NCBI RefSeq assembly: GCF_002918555.1
Contig: NZ_PQMB01000002.1
Span: forward strand, 533,168 to 597,167
Length of the DNA: 64,000 nucleotides
Direction of reading: 5' to 3'
Source: Citrobacter amalonaticus
Lineage (GTDB): Bacteria; Pseudomonadota; Gammaproteobacteria; Enterobacterales; Enterobacteriaceae
Part shown: in pieces, positions 42,955 through 55,718 of the stretch
Layout: each line of letters opens with the position of its first letter
Numbering within the stretch: the stretch's first letter is position 1
Position numbers and translations under genes: made by a program
Notes under the pieces: generated by a model
The model's input: the letters and a program-made list of their open reading frames with translations, nothing else
Database searches by the model: none
Told to the model about the DNA's origin: nothing

Positions 42955-44628
42955 TTACTCGCCTTTAGCCGCTTTGAAAGCTTCAGCCATTGCGTTGTTA
43001 GAGAAGTTTGCATCTTCCTGTTTGTTAACAGTTGCGATTGCATCTTTCTCATCAGCTTCGTCTTTCGCACGAACAGACAGGCTGATTGCGCGGTTCTTAC
43101 GGTCAACGCCGGTGAACTTAGCTTCAACGTCGTCGCCAACGCTCAGAACCAGAGTTGCATCTTCAACGCGGTCACGGGATGCTTCAGAAGCACGCAGGTA
43201 ACCTTCAACGCCGTCAGCCAGTTCTACGGTTGCGCCTTTAGCGTCAACTGCAGTGACTTTACCGTTTACGATTGCGCCTTTCTTGTTCAGTGCAACCCAG
43301 TTGTTGAACGGATCTTCTGCGAGCTGTTTAACGCCCAGAGAGATACGTTCACGTTCTGCGTCAACCTGCAGAACAACTGCAGCGATTTCGTCGCCTTTTT
43401 TGTATTCACGAACTGCTTCTTCGCCTGCAACGTTCCAGGAGATGTCAGACAGGTGAACCAGGCCGTCGATACCGCCGTCCAGGCCGATGAAGATACCGAA
43501 GTCAGTGATAGACTTGATTTTACCTTCAACACGGTCGCCCTTGTTGTGGGTTTCCGCAAACTGCTGCCATGGGTTGTTTTTGCACTGCTTCAGGCCCAGG
43601 GAGATACGGCGACGTTCTTCGTCGATATCCAGAACCATAACTTCCACTACATCACCAACGTTAACAACTTTGGACGGGTGGATGTTTTTGTTGGTCCAGT
43701 CCATTTCGGAAACGTGAACCAGGCCTTCAACGCCTTCTTCGATTTCAACGAAGCAGCCGTAGTCGGTCAGGTTGGTCACGCGACCAGTCAGTTTGGTACC
43801 TTCCGGATAACGCTTAGCGATAGCTACCCACGGATCTTCGCCCAGCTGTTTCAGGCCCAGAGATACACGGGTACGTTCGCGGTCGAACTTCAGCACTTTA
43901 ACAGTGATTTCGTCGCCAACGTTTACGATTTCGCTCGGATGCTTAACGCGTTTCCATGCCATATCAGTGATGTGCAGCAGGCCGTCAACGCCGCCCAGAT
44001 CAACGAATGCACCGTAGTCAGTGAGGTTCTTAACGATACCTTTAACTTCCATGCCTTCCTGCAGGTTTTCCAGCAGCTGATCGCGCTCTGCGCTGTTTTC
44101 GGATTCGATAACGGCACGACGAGAAACAACAACGTTGTTGCGCTTCTGATCCAGCTTGATTACTTTGAACTCAAGCTCTTTGCCTTCCAGGTGCAGCGTA
44201 TCGCGCACCGGACGAACGTCTACCAGAGAACCTGGCAGGAACGCACGAATACCGTTCAGCTCAACAGTGAAGCCGCCCTTAACTTTGCCGTTGATAACAC
44301 CGGTAACAGTTTCAGCATCTTCGTAAGCTTTTTCCAGCGTGATCCATGCTTCGTGACGTTTAGCTTTCTCACGGGACAGCAGGGTTTCACCGAAGCCGTC
44401 TTCTACTGCATCCAGAGCAACGTCAACTTCGTCACCAACCTGAATTTCCAGTTCGCCCTGGGCGTTTTTGAACTGCTCAGCCGGAATGGCAGACTCAGAT
44501 TTCAGACCGGCGTCAACCAGTACTACGTCTTTGTCGATAGCAACAACAACACCACGAACGATGGAACCCGGGCGGGTTTCGATTTCTTTTAAGGATTCTT
44601 CAAACAGTTGAGCAAAAGATTCAGTCAT
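42955..44628 (-). CDS. rpsA: RpsA, 30S ribosomal protein S1
   Basis: 557 residues with six S1 (OB-fold) repeats. Recurrent segments such as [15 protein letters not shown] and [15 protein letters not shown] mark repeats 3 and 4. S1 binds mRNA leaders to the 30S subunit, and in E. coli represses its own translation. Codon use is strongly biased, consistent with high expression, which also leaves long antisense frames open. It lies 113 nt after cmk. Confidence 0.99.
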   Translation of the reverse strand: MTESFAQLFEESLKEIETRPGSIVRGVVVAIDKDVVLVDAGLKSESAIPAEQFKNAQGELEIQVGDEVDVALDAVEDGFGETLLSREKAKRHEAWITLEKAYEDAETVTGVINGKVKGGFTVELNGIRAFLPGSLVDVRPVRDTLHLEGKELEFKVIKLDQKRNNVVVSRRAVIESENSAERDQLLENLQEGMEVKGIVKNLTDYGAFVDLGGVDGLLHITDMAWKRVKHPSEIVNVGDEITVKVLKFDRERTRVSLGLKQLGEDPWVAIAKRYPEGTKLTGRVTNLTDYGCFVEIEEGVEGLVHVSEMDWTNKNIHPSKVVNVGDVVEVMVLDIDEERRRISLGLKQCKNNPWQQFAETHNKGDRVEGKIKSITDFGIFIGLDGGIDGLVHLSDISWNVAGEEAVREYKKGDEIAAVVLQVDAERERISLGVKQLAEDPFNNWVALNKKGAIVNGKVTAVDAKGATVELADGVEGYLRASEASRDRVEDATLVLSVGDDVEAKFTGVDRKNRAISLSVRAKDEADEKDAIATVNKQEDANFSNNAMAEAFKAAKGE

Positions 44629-44741
44629 GTTTAATCTTCAGGTTTCATATTTAACGTCCACCTGGCTCCATGCCGGATGGGGTTGTTTAACATACCCGCT
44701 GTCACTCCATTGCAACGGGGGTACTGCAAATTCGGTCGCAC

Positions 44742-45425
44742 TTAAGCGAGTGCCAATTTTTGGCGCGCATATTGTAACGCTTTTTCAATCACTTGCTCAA
44801 TGCTTAATCGGGTAGAATCCAGAACTAAAGCATCAGCAGCAGGAACCAACGGCGCTACCGCACGATTTCGATCGCGGTCGTCGCGTTCTTTGATCTCGGC
44901 CAAAAGGCGTTCAAAGTTAACACTAAAGCCCTTCTCCTGCAACTGTAGCATACGGCGATGCGCACGTTCTTCAGAGGAGGCGTCAAGGAAAATTTTTACT
45001 GGCGCATCAGGGAATACCACCGTGCCCATATCACGCCCATCGGCAATCAGGCCAGGCAACTCACGAAAGGCGCGCTGACGACGCAGCAGTGCTTCGCGAA
45101 CGCGGGGAAACGCGGCAACCTGGGATGCGGCATTGGCCACTTCCTGAGTGCGAATTTCACCACTGACATCTTCCCCTTCCAGAATCACTTCCAGATTGCC
45201 GTCTGTTGATACAAAGCGCACATCCAGATGGGTAGCCAGCGGTACCAGCGCATCTTCTGAAGCAACATCCACATGATGATGTAATGCCGCCAGCGCCAGA
45301 ACACGATAAATCGCGCCAGAGTCCAGCAGATGCCACTGCAACGCTTCCGCCATTGCTTTGCACAAGGTGCCTTTTCCAGCGCCGCTTGGGCCATCAATGG
45401 TAATTACCGGGGCGATTGCCGTCAT
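44742..45425 (-). CDS. cmk: Cmk, cytidylate kinase
   Basis: 227 residues, as in E. coli. The P-loop is GPSGAGKGT (12-20); the CMP-binding insert and the LID region ([12 protein letters not shown]) are present. It phosphorylates CMP and dCMP. It lies between aroA and rpsA, all in the same direction, and may share part of the rpsA transcription as in E. coli. Confidence 0.97.
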   Translation of the reverse strand: MTAIAPVITIDGPSGAGKGTLCKAMAEALQWHLLDSGAIYRVLALAALHHHVDVASEDALVPLATHLDVRFVSTDGNLEVILEGEDVSGEIRTQEVANAASQVAAFPRVREALLRRQRAFRELPGLIADGRDMGTVVFPDAPVKIFLDASSEERAHRRMLQLQEKGFSVNFERLLAEIKERDDRDRNRAVAPLVPAADALVLDSTRLSIEQVIEKALQYARQKLALA

Positions 45426-45657
45426 CTTTATCTCCTTAAACAGGCGTACCGTTAACGTAAACGCCGCGCATTATACGCGCCAACGCCCACAATCGTTAAC
45501 ATTGTGTGCAAAAACCCGTTTTATCTGTAATCAGATGAGGAATAATTGCGCACTTATATACACAAAGTAATTCAAGATGCCTCAGGGCGCCAAAAGAAGA
45601 AAAAAGTACGGCTTTGGAAGATTGCGCGCCAGCCCGCTGGCTGGCGCAGGGAGGACA

Positions 45658-46941
45658 TCAGGCAGGAGTACTGATACGCGCCAGCTGTTCGAAATAGTCC
45701 GGAAACGTTTTGGCGGTGCATTTCGGATCAAGAATAGTGACTGGCGTATCGGAGAGTGCCACCAGCGAGAAACACATCGCCATTCGGTGATCGTTGTAGG
45801 TGGCTATTTCGGCAAACTGCAGCTCCGCAGGCGGCGTAATGCGAATAAAATCATGCCCCTCCTCCACGTCTGCGCCAACTTTACGCAGCTCCGTCGCCAT
45901 GGCATACAGGCGATCGGTCTCTTTGACGCGCCAGTTGTAGATATTACGCAAAGTGGTCGTGCCTTTCGCAAACAGCGCCGCCGTAGCAATTGTCATTGCC
46001 GCATCGGGAATGTGGTTCATATCCATATCGACAGCATTCAGTTCACCACGCGTACAGGCAATGAAGTCGTCTCCCCATGTAAGGGTCGCCCCCATTTTTT
46101 CTAAAACATCGGCAAAGCGAATATCGCCCTGCATACTGTTGCGACCAATCCCTGTCACCTTCACCGTACCACCTTTAATAGCACCAGCAGCCAGGAAATA
46201 GGACGCCGATGAGGCGTCACCCTCCACCAGATAGTGGCCTGGCGACTGATAATGCTGATGGCCTTTCACCACAAAACGCTGGTAGCTCTGATTCTCAATC
46301 TCGACACCAAACGTATTCATCAGGTTAAGGGTAATATCGATGTAGGGTTTTGATACCAGCTCGCCCTTGATACTAATTACCGTACCCTGCGGTGCAAGCG
46401 GCGCAGTCATGAGCAGCGCGGTGAGGAACTGGCTGGAGACGCTACCGTCCACTTCAACCTCTCCACCATTAAAACCGCCTCGCAGTCGTAGCGGCGGATA
46501 GTTTTCCTGCTCCAGATAATCAATATTGGCCCCGCCCTGGCGCAATGCGTCGACCAGATGACCAATCGGGCGCTCTTTCATGCGCGGTTCACCGGTCAGC
46601 ACGATATCGTTTGTCCCCAGGCATAGCGCCGCAGCCAGCGGACGCATGGCCGTCCCGGCGTTGCCGAGAAACAGTTCCAGCGCACCTTCAGCACGTAATG
46701 CTCCGCCGTTGCCGACGATCTCGCAGCGGGTACGATCGGCTGAAAGGGTATATTTGATCCCCAACGCGCTCAGGGCGTTGAGCATATGGCGAACATCATC
46801 GCTGTCCAGCAGATTGGTCAAAACAGTTGTACCGTGAGCTAAAGCCGCCAGTAACAACGCACGGTTCGACACGCTTTTGGAGCCAGGCAGATTGATGGTG
46901 CCATCGACTCGCGCGATGGGTTGTAACGTCAGGGATTCCAT
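45658..46941 (-). CDS. aroA: AroA, 5-enolpyruvylshikimate-3-phosphate synthase
   Basis: 427 residues from ATG 46941, the E. coli length; three extra upstream codons (46950) are not family sequence. It is a two-domain EPSP synthase with [10 protein letters not shown] near residue 20 and [13 protein letters not shown] (about 90-102), the class I, glyphosate-sensitive form judged by these motifs. It joins PEP and shikimate-3-phosphate in the shikimate pathway. It follows serC after 70 nt containing an attenuator hairpin. A G+C-rich hairpin (45626-45647) lies just after the stop, without a clear T run. Confidence 0.97.
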   Translation of the reverse strand: MESLTLQPIARVDGTINLPGSKSVSNRALLLAALAHGTTVLTNLLDSDDVRHMLNALSALGIKYTLSADRTRCEIVGNGGALRAEGALELFLGNAGTAMRPLAAALCLGTNDIVLTGEPRMKERPIGHLVDALRQGGANIDYLEQENYPPLRLRGGFNGGEVEVDGSVSSQFLTALLMTAPLAPQGTVISIKGELVSKPYIDITLNLMNTFGVEIENQSYQRFVVKGHQHYQSPGHYLVEGDASSASYFLAAGAIKGGTVKVTGIGRNSMQGDIRFADVLEKMGATLTWGDDFIACTRGELNAVDMDMNHIPDAAMTIATAALFAKGTTTLRNIYNWRVKETDRLYAMATELRKVGADVEEGHDFIRITPPAELQFAEIATYNDHRMAMCFSLVALSDTPVTILDPKCTAKTFPDYFEQLARISTPA

Positions 46942-46962
46942 GAAACTCAACTCTCAAAAACA

Positions 46963-46993
46963 GAAATAAAAACCCCACAGGCAGGCTGTGGGG
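46963..46993 (-). terminator. serC-aroA intercistronic terminator/attenuator
   Basis: On the minus strand CCCCACAG-CCTGC-CTGTGGGG is followed by TTTTTATTTC, a complete intrinsic terminator 18 nt after the serC stop and 21 nt before aroA. The E. coli operon has a terminator-like element in the same place that lowers aroA relative to serC expression. Confidence 0.88.
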
Positions 46994-47011
46994 ATGAAAA
47001 GAGAATGCCGA

Positions 47012-48100
47012 TTAGCCGCGACGACGCTCGAAATCGACCATAAAATCGGTCAGTGCTTTCACGCCCTCCAGCGGCATAGCGTTATAGATGGAGGCCCGCA
47101 TTCCTCCCACAACACGGTGACCTTTAAGCGCATGCAAACCTGCGGCAAAAGACTCTTCCAGGAAGAGCTTATCAAGCGCGCTGTCAGCCAGCTGGAACGG
47201 TACGTTCATACGGGAACGGTTCGCTTTTGCCACGTCGTTACGGTAGAAATCGCTGCCATCAATCACGCCATACAGTAGCGCTGCTTTTTGTTGATTGATT
47301 TTATCCATCACCGTAACGCCACCCTGCTCTTTGAGCCATTTGAACACTAAGCCAGAAAGGTACCAGGCGAAGGTCGGCGGCGTATTGAACATGGAGTCGT
47401 TGTCATTAAGAATGGTGTAGTCAAGGATTGACGGACAAGTGGTGTGCGCTTTGCCCAGCAGATCTTCGCGTACGATGACAATCGTTAAACCCGCCGGACC
47501 GATGTTCTTCTGCGCTCCGGCATAAATCACCCCGTAGCGGGATACATCCAACGGAGAGGAGAGAATCGTTGAAGAGAAATCTGCCGTCACGACCACATCA
47601 GACGCAAAATTCGGCGTTTCGTTGATGGCGATACCATCGATCGTTTCATTCGGGCAATAGTGCAAATAGGCAGCGTTGTCGGACAGCTGCCACTCGCTCA
47701 TCGGTTTGACCGCACGCAGGCCATCCACGGTTTCTTTGGCATCAATAACGTTTGGGGAGCAGTATTTTTTCGCTTCTTTAATTGCACTGGCCGCCCAGTA
47801 ACCGGCATCGACATAGTCTGCCGATGTTTTATCGCCAAGAATGTTTAACGGAATTGCCGCAAACTGCCCGCGGCCGCCGCCGTGGCAGAACAACACTTTA
47901 TAGTTGGAGGGGATGCTAAGGAGATCGCGAAAATCCTGTTCCGCCTCCTCTGCGACCTTGATGAACTCTTTACCGCGGTGGCTAACTTCCATCACCGATG
48001 TACCTAGACCGTTCCAGTCACAAAGATCCTGTTGAGCCAGTTTAAGCACTTCCGCCGGAAGCATTGCCGGACCTGAACTAAAATTGAAGACCTGAGCCAT
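47012..48100 (-). CDS. serC: SerC, phosphoserine/phosphohydroxythreonine aminotransferase
   Basis: 362 residues, as in E. coli. It is a class V PLP aminotransferase; the PLP lysine is in [13 protein letters not shown]. It makes phosphoserine for serine synthesis and 4-phosphohydroxythreonine for pyridoxal phosphate synthesis. It is the first gene of the serC-aroA operon. The 213 nt between it and ycaP should hold its promoter; no specific site was recognised there. Confidence 0.98.
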   Translation of the reverse strand: MAQVFNFSSGPAMLPAEVLKLAQQDLCDWNGLGTSVMEVSHRGKEFIKVAEEAEQDFRDLLSIPSNYKVLFCHGGGRGQFAAIPLNILGDKTSADYVDAGYWAASAIKEAKKYCSPNVIDAKETVDGLRAVKPMSEWQLSDNAAYLHYCPNETIDGIAINETPNFASDVVVTADFSSTILSSPLDVSRYGVIYAGAQKNIGPAGLTIVIVREDLLGKAHTTCPSILDYTILNDNDSMFNTPPTFAWYLSGLVFKWLKEQGGVTVMDKINQQKAALLYGVIDGSDFYRNDVAKANRSRMNVPFQLADSALDKLFLEESFAAGLHALKGHRVVGGMRASIYNAMPLEGVKALTDFMVDFERRRG

Positions 48101-48313
48101 TTCCCCTCACCACGTTGCGTTATTATCACCTCAACCCCGGCCATCCAGACAAAGCAAGACGACTGAGATTGGGTATAAGTTATTCCTGTGGATATCGGTT
48201 TTATCATTCAGTGGCACGCGCCGCAATGGGTAAAACCGGCTGGGGTAAAAATGTGCCATCCGTCACACAACAGAATCTATTGGATTGACCGTTAAAAACC
48301 GATACTTTTGCTG

Positions 48314-49006
48314 TCAGGTGACCCTTTTTACCCGACTGGCCTTCGACCATTCTGGATTTGCACAGCGTGGACATAATTGATGATCTCCGGCATTCATCTG
48401 GATAACCTCACTACAGCGCACGCAGGCGTAGTCTCCCGCCGCTGGGACGACTTTAAACCGCTGCGTACAATGCTTAGGTAAAATGCTAAGCCCTGGTTTC
48501 ACATCGTTGTCAGTAAAGAAATAGACGCTGATTTGGCCGTTTGTTTCCAGGATAGCGAGTTTCACCTGTCCAAGGTGTTCAACACCGTTAAGGCGTAACT
48601 CCATAAAAAATTCAAATTCGGTCATATTGGCGTTGTTCAGTTTCTCCCATGCCAGTTCGCCGTCTTCAATAATGACGACAGGCTTACCCTCCAGCAGATC
48701 TTCCATTTTTTCACTGTGTGTCATCAGCCACATGACTGCACGGTACAACAGCGCCAGAGTAATAAACACCACCAGCACAGGCAGCATCGGGACGTCATCA
48801 TAAAATGCCACGTCGCCCGCTGCTGAACCCAGGGTTAAAATAATCAATACTTCAAAAAGCGACATTTGCCGTACGCCGCGTCGTCCGGTCAGTTTCAAAA
48901 AAAAGTACACCAGAATAAAGGTATAAAGACTTCGCAGAGCGACTTCCCCTAAAAACTCCATTGGGACCTTATCAAGCGCCATACGCTGTAAATCAAATGC
49001 TTTCAT
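48314..49006 (-). CDS. ycaP: YcaP, DUF421 inner-membrane protein
   Basis: 230 residues, as in E. coli. Three N-terminal membrane helices (about 18-100) are followed by a cytoplasmic DUF421 domain with GKPVVIIEDGELAWEKL. Unlike many DUF421 proteins it ends in a zinc ribbon: C-x2-C (CVRCSEV) and C-x2-C (LCPRCANPEW). Function unknown. It is divergent from ycaO over 136 nt. Confidence 0.93.
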   Translation of the reverse strand: MKAFDLQRMALDKVPMEFLGEVALRSLYTFILVYFFLKLTGRRGVRQMSLFEVLIILTLGSAAGDVAFYDDVPMLPVLVVFITLALLYRAVMWLMTHSEKMEDLLEGKPVVIIEDGELAWEKLNNANMTEFEFFMELRLNGVEHLGQVKLAILETNGQISVYFFTDNDVKPGLSILPKHCTQRFKVVPAAGDYACVRCSEVIQMNAGDHQLCPRCANPEWSKASRVKRVT

Positions 49007-49142
49007 TTTTATGCTCTTTCAGCGATCCGTTGTATCAAAGCATAGCCAAAACTTTTATTTACACCGAAGGTCCGGCGACGATAGCGCCATTCCTCTAAAA
49101 CCCGTATCATTGCGCGCTTTCCGTACGACAAAAGTGATTTTC

Positions 49143-50903
49143 ATGACGCAAACATTTATCCCCGGCAAAGACGCCGCTCTGGAAGACTCCATCGCTCGCT
49201 TCCAGCAGAAACTGCTCGATCTCGGTTTCCATATTGAAGAGGCCTCCTGGCTGAATCCGGTGCCAAACGTCTGGTCTGTACACATTCGCGACAAAGAGTG
49301 CGCACTGTGCTTCACCAACGGTAAAGGCGCGACGAAAAAAGCCGCACTGGCCTCCGCGCTGGGTGAATACTTTGAGCGTCTTTCCACCAACTATTTCTTT
49401 GCGGACTTCTGGCTTGGTGAAACCATCGCCAATGCCCCTTTCGTTCACTACCCGAACGAGAAATGGTTCCCGTTGACCGGGGATGACAGCATACCGGAAG
49501 GTCTGCTGGATGCGCGTCTGCGCGCGTTTTACGATCCGGAAAACGAACTGGCCGGAAGCATGCTTATCGATCTGCAGTCCGGAAATGAAGAACGTGGCGT
49601 CTGTGGTTTGCCATTTACCCGCCAGTCGGACAACCAGACCGTCTATATCCCAATGAACATTATCGGTAACCTGTACGTCTCTAACGGGATGTCCGCCGGT
49701 AACACTCGTAATGAAGCGCGCGTTCAGGGGCTGTCTGAAGTCTTTGAACGTTATGTGAAAAATCGCATTATCGCCGAGAGCATCAGTCTGCCGGAAATCC
49801 CGGCCGACGTGCTGGCACGCTACCCGGCGGTCGTCGAATCCATCGCAAAACTGGAAGCCGAAGGGTTCCCAATATTTGCTTATGACGGCTCACTGGGCGG
49901 TCAGTACCCGGTTATCTGTGTGGTTCTGTTCAATCCGGCTAACGGTACCTGCTTTGCTTCATTTGGTGCCCACCCTGATTTCGGCGTTGCGCTGGAGCGT
50001 ACGGTTACCGAGTTACTACAGGGCCGTGGTCTGAAAGATCTGGATGTCTTTACGCCGCCAACGTTTGATGATGAAGAAGTGGCTGAACATACCAACCTCG
50101 AGACGCACTTCATTGACTCCAGCGGCCTGATCTCCTGGGATCTGTTCAGACAGGATGCCGATTATGCGTTTGTCGACTGGAATTTCTCCGGCACGACGGA
50201 GGAAGAGTTCGCCACCCTGATGGCTATCTTCAATGCTGAAGATAAAGAAGTGTACATTGCCGACTACGAGCATCTTGGCGTGTACGCCTGCCGTATCATC
50301 GTGCCGGGCATGTCGGATATCTATCCTGCTGAAGATCTGTGGCTGGCAAACAATGGCATGGGCATGCATCTGCGTGAAACCCTTCTCTCTTTGCCGGACA
50401 GCGAATGGGACAAAGAAGAATATCTCAATTTGATCGAGCAACTGGATGAAGAGGGTTTTGATGACTTCACCCGCGTGCGCGAATTACTGGGACTGGCGAC
50501 CGGTGCGGACAACGGCTGGTACACGCTGCGCATCGGCGAATTAAAAGCGATGCTGGCGCTGGCGGGTGGCGATTTGGAACAGGCGCTGATCTGGACCGAG
50601 TGGACAATGGAGTTTAATGGTTCGGTCTTTAGCCCTGAACGCGCGAACTATTACCGCTGCCTGCAAACGCTGCTGTTGCTTTCGCAGGAAGAAGAGCGCG
50701 AACCTCTGCAATATCTGAACGCTTTTGTGCGGATGTATGGCGCAGAGGCCGTTGAAGCGGCAAGTGCGGCGTTAAGCGGCGAAGCCGCATTCTATGGTCT
50801 GCCGTCGGTAGACAGCGATCTGCACGCTTTTGCCTCGCATCAGTCACTGCTGAAGGCTTACGAGAAGCTCCAGCGCGCCAAAGCGGCCTTCTGGTCAAAA
50901 TAG
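49143..50903 (+). CDS. ycaO: YcaO, ATP-dependent amide-activating protein
   Basis: 586 residues from ATG 49143, the E. coli length; an upstream frame to 49011 lacks family sequence. The YcaO domain (about residues 1-400) includes the nucleotide-binding segments FERLSTNYFF, GNTRNEARVQGLSEVFERYV and FGAHPDFGVALERTVTELLQGR; a C-terminal TPR-like helical region follows. The proline-rich C-terminus of azoline-forming YcaO enzymes is absent (it ends AAFWSK), so this is the group without peptide cyclisation partners. In E. coli YcaO aids beta-methylthiolation of ribosomal protein S12 by RimO. No peptide precursor or partner gene is nearby. Confidence 0.96.
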   Translation: MTQTFIPGKDAALEDSIARFQQKLLDLGFHIEEASWLNPVPNVWSVHIRDKECALCFTNGKGATKKAALASALGEYFERLSTNYFFADFWLGETIANAPFVHYPNEKWFPLTGDDSIPEGLLDARLRAFYDPENELAGSMLIDLQSGNEERGVCGLPFTRQSDNQTVYIPMNIIGNLYVSNGMSAGNTRNEARVQGLSEVFERYVKNRIIAESISLPEIPADVLARYPAVVESIAKLEAEGFPIFAYDGSLGGQYPVICVVLFNPANGTCFASFGAHPDFGVALERTVTELLQGRGLKDLDVFTPPTFDDEEVAEHTNLETHFIDSSGLISWDLFRQDADYAFVDWNFSGTTEEEFATLMAIFNAEDKEVYIADYEHLGVYACRIIVPGMSDIYPAEDLWLANNGMGMHLRETLLSLPDSEWDKEEYLNLIEQLDEEGFDDFTRVRELLGLATGADNGWYTLRIGELKAMLALAGGDLEQALIWTEWTMEFNGSVFSPERANYYRCLQTLLLLSQEEEREPLQYLNAFVRMYGAEAVEAASAALSGEAAFYGLPSVDSDLHAFASHQSLLKAYEKLQRAKAAFWSK

Positions 50904-50953
50904 AGGCAGTTGACCTGCACTGAGTAGGTTTATGTCATTGTCTGAGCTATATT

Positions 50954-50983
50954 ACGGGGCGCTTCTGGTGCCCCGTTTTTCTT
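50954..50983 (+). terminator. Rho-independent terminator after ycaO
   Basis: ACGGGGC (50954-50960) pairs with GCCCCGT (50970-50976) around a 9-nt loop and is followed by TTTT. It lies 51 nt beyond the ycaO stop. Confidence 0.85.
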
Positions 50984-51232
50984 ATTTTTGAATAAACCAA
51001 ATAATTGTAATAACAAGGTTAAATATTGGTAGTTGATATTACAAAAACTAACGTATTAAAGTTACTTTTTTTATCGATTGCCCCATTTTAATTAACTGTC
51101 CACAGGGAGGGTAAAGAAAAAATTCAACTCATTTGCTAAATTTTAAAATTTATTTTTATCATGATAATCAAACAATTACACCGTAATCGCATAAAAACCA
51201 TGCGTCTTACGGGCCTATAAGCCAGGCGAGAT

Positions 51233-51246
51233 ATGATCTATATCAA
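51233..51246 (+). promoter_or_regulatory. FNR site in the focA-pflB control region
   Basis: ATGAT-CTAT-ATCAA matches the FNR box TTGAT-N4-ATCAA except for the first base. TATAAT (51256-51261) and TAGTAT (51269-51274) follow as candidate -10 boxes. With a centre at about 51239.5, the second would place the site near -41.5, as in the E. coli pfl promoter. The 403-nt ycaO-focA gap is otherwise AT-rich, with the ycaO terminator and no ORF; E. coli has ArcA and further FNR sites here. Confidence 0.8.
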
Positions 51247-51306
51247 ATTCTCATCTATAATGCTTTGTTAGTATCTCGTCGCCGACTTAATAAAGAGAGA
51301 GTTAGT

Positions 51307-52164
51307 GTGAAAGCTGACAACCCTTTTGATCTTTTACTCCCTGCTGCAATGGCCAAAGTTGCCGAAGAAGCAGGCGTCTATAAAGCAACGAAACATCCGC
51401 TTAAGACTTTCTATCTGGCAATTACTGCCGGTGTTTTCATCTCAATCGCCTTTGTTTTCTATATCACTGCGACAACCGGCACTGGTACGATGCCTTTTGG
51501 CATGGCGAAACTGATTGGCGGCATCTGCTTCTCTCTGGGGCTGATTCTTTGTGTTATCTGCGGCGCTGACCTTTTTACCTCTACCGTACTGATCGTGGTG
51601 GCAAAGGCCAGCGGGCGTATCACCTGGGGTCAGTTGGCGAAAAACTGGCTCAACGTCTATTTTGGTAACCTGATTGGTTGCCTGCTCTTTGTGCTATTGA
51701 TGTGGCTCTCTGGCGAGTATATGGTCGCGAATGGTCAGTGGGGGCTTAACGTCCTGCAAACCGCCGACCACAAAATGCACCATACTTTTGTTGAAGCCGT
51801 TTGCCTGGGTATCCTTGCGAACCTGATGGTATGCCTGGCCGTATGGATGAGCTACTCAGGCCGCAGCCTGATGGATAAAGCATTTATTATGGTTCTGCCG
51901 GTTGCAATGTTTGTTGCCAGCGGTTTTGAGCACAGTATCGCAAACATGTTTATGATCCCAATGGGTATTGTAATCCGTGATTTCGCGACACCGGAATTCT
52001 GGACCGCGGTCGGTTCAACGCCGGAAAGTTTTTCTCACCTGAGCGTAATGAACTTCATCACTGATAACCTGATTCCGGTTACGATCGGTAACATTATCGG
52101 CGGGGGTTTGTTGGTCGGGTTGACATACTGGGTCATTTACCTGCGTGGTAACGATCATCACTAG
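51307..52164 (+). CDS. focA: FocA, formate channel
   Basis: 285 residues from a GTG start at 51307, giving VKADNPFDLLLPAA and the E. coli length; an ATG at 51265 lies in the promoter region. It is a pentameric FNT-family channel with six membrane helices. The AKASGRITWGQ region is the omega loop, and the channel histidine lies in SGFEHSIANMF. It carries formate out of and into fermenting cells and is gated by binding PflB to its N-terminus. The focA-pflB pair is one transcription unit. Confidence 0.97.
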   Translation: MKADNPFDLLLPAAMAKVAEEAGVYKATKHPLKTFYLAITAGVFISIAFVFYITATTGTGTMPFGMAKLIGGICFSLGLILCVICGADLFTSTVLIVVAKASGRITWGQLAKNWLNVYFGNLIGCLLFVLLMWLSGEYMVANGQWGLNVLQTADHKMHHTFVEAVCLGILANLMVCLAVWMSYSGRSLMDKAFIMVLPVAMFVASGFEHSIANMFMIPMGIVIRDFATPEFWTAVGSTPESFSHLSVMNFITDNLIPVTIGNIIGGGLLVGLTYWVIYLRGNDHH

Positions 52165-52221
52165 TCCTGATGTTCACTACACGCAGTAAATAAAAAATCC
52201 ACTTAAGAAGGTAGGTGTTAC

Positions 52222-54504
<2,283 letters not shown>

Positions 54505-54543
54505 TGGGTTTTGACTGAAATTACGCAATAAACAGCGTACAAT

Positions 54544-54571
54544 AAAGGCTCCACGTAAGTGGGGCCTTTTT
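54544..54571 (+). terminator. Rho-independent terminator after pflB
   Basis: GGCTCCAC-GTAA-GTGGGGCC (54547-54566, one G-T pair) is followed by TTTTT. It separates pflB from pflA. Confidence 0.9.
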
Positions 54572-54691
54572 AATAAGCCTGCTTTGCCAGTTATCTATAC
54601 TCAATGGATAACCGCCAAAACAGACTCGACACAGCCAACGAGCTGTGCGCCAACACGGCCCCGGATGGGCCACATCTGGAGAAACACCGCA

Positions 54692-55432
54692 ATGTCAGTT
54701 ATTGGTCGCATTCACTCCTTTGAATCCTGTGGCACTGTCGATGGCCCGGGTATCCGTTTTATCACCTTCTTCCAGGGTTGCCTGATGCGCTGCCTGTATT
54801 GTCATAACCGTGATACGTGGGATACGCATGGCGGTAAAGAAATCACGGTTGAAGAACTGATGAAAGAGGTCGTGACCTACCGCCACTTTATGAACGCGTC
54901 TGGCGGCGGGGTAACCGCATCCGGTGGCGAAGCTATTCTTCAGGCAGAATTCGTGCGCGACTGGTTCCGCGCCTGCAAGAAAGAAGGCATTCATACCTGT
55001 CTGGACACTAACGGTTTTGTCCGTCGTTACGATCCGGTTATTGACGAGCTGCTGGAAGTTACTGACCTGGTGATGCTCGACCTTAAACAGATGAACGACG
55101 AGATTCACCAGAACCTGGTTGGCGTATCCAACCATCGTACGCTGGAATTTGCGCGCTATTTGTCTGACAAGAATATTAACGTGTGGATTCGTTACGTCGT
55201 CGTACCGGGCTGGTCTGACGACGACGACTCAGCGCATCGCCTCGGTGAATTTACCCGCGATATGGGCAACGTTGAAAAAATCGAACTATTGCCTTATCAC
55301 GAACTGGGCAAGCACAAATGGGTTGCCATGGGTGAAGAGTACAAGCTGGATGGCGTGAAGCCGCCGAAGAAAGAGACCATGGAACGCGTGAAGGGCATTC
55401 TTGAGCAGTATGGTCATAAAGTAATGTACTGA
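54692..55432 (+). CDS. pflA: PflA, pyruvate formate-lyase activating enzyme
   Basis: 246 residues from ATG 54692, the E. coli length. It is a radical SAM enzyme with C30-x3-C34-x2-C37 binding the 4Fe-4S cluster. It cleaves SAM to form the glycyl radical on PflB. Further SAM-contact motifs SGGEAILQ and LDTNGF are present. The pflB terminator and the 187-nt gap suggest that it has its own promoter, giving lower expression than its substrate. Confidence 0.97.
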   Translation: MSVIGRIHSFESCGTVDGPGIRFITFFQGCLMRCLYCHNRDTWDTHGGKEITVEELMKEVVTYRHFMNASGGGVTASGGEAILQAEFVRDWFRACKKEGIHTCLDTNGFVRRYDPVIDELLEVTDLVMLDLKQMNDEIHQNLVGVSNHRTLEFARYLSDKNINVWIRYVVVPGWSDDDDSAHRLGEFTRDMGNVEKIELLPYHELGKHKWVAMGEEYKLDGVKPPKKETMERVKGILEQYGHKVMY

Positions 55433-55468
55433 TATTAATATACCAGGAAATTCATCATGGACTGATTT

Positions 55469-55499
55469 TTGCGATACGGAATCATCGCAACCCTTTTTT
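55469..55499 (+). terminator. Rho-independent terminator after pflA
   Basis: TTGCGAT (55469-55475) pairs with ATCGCAA (55484-55490) over an 8-nt loop, and CCCTTTTTTC follows. This ends the conserved pfl block. The remainder to 55718 has no recognisable gene. Confidence 0.8.
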
Positions 55500-55718
55500 C
55501 TTTCGTCAGCATGGCTGCTCACACAGGGCAGCCCCTCCGCTATCAGTACAGCGATGACAACAGGCAACAAATACCGCGTTCCGCAACGATAGCCCTTCTC
55601 TTTTGGCAGTCCCTGTTAATGCGCGGCTATACCGCAAAGGGCAGGCACCTCTCCTGATAGTGTGGTATCCACCGCCTTTATTGACGCCTGCGATGAAGGT
55701 TCCGCCTGAATAGCCGAT

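Noticed and set aside
43453..44592. Antisense open frame of 379 codons inside rpsA
   Set aside because: Same cause: a highly biased ribosomal protein gene with repeated S1 domains. No family resemblance.
45626..45647. GC-rich hairpin after aroA as a rho-independent terminator
   Set aside because: The stem GCGCCAGCC/GGCTGGCGC is good, but on the minus strand no T run follows; it is mentioned only under aroA.
55469..55657. Short frame after pflA with a hydrophobic N-terminus that could be a small exported protein or a gene remnant
   Set aside because: It begins with TTG inside the stem of the pflA terminator, lacks a ribosome binding site, and its tail has no resemblance to ycaK, ycaN or ycaM that I can recognise.
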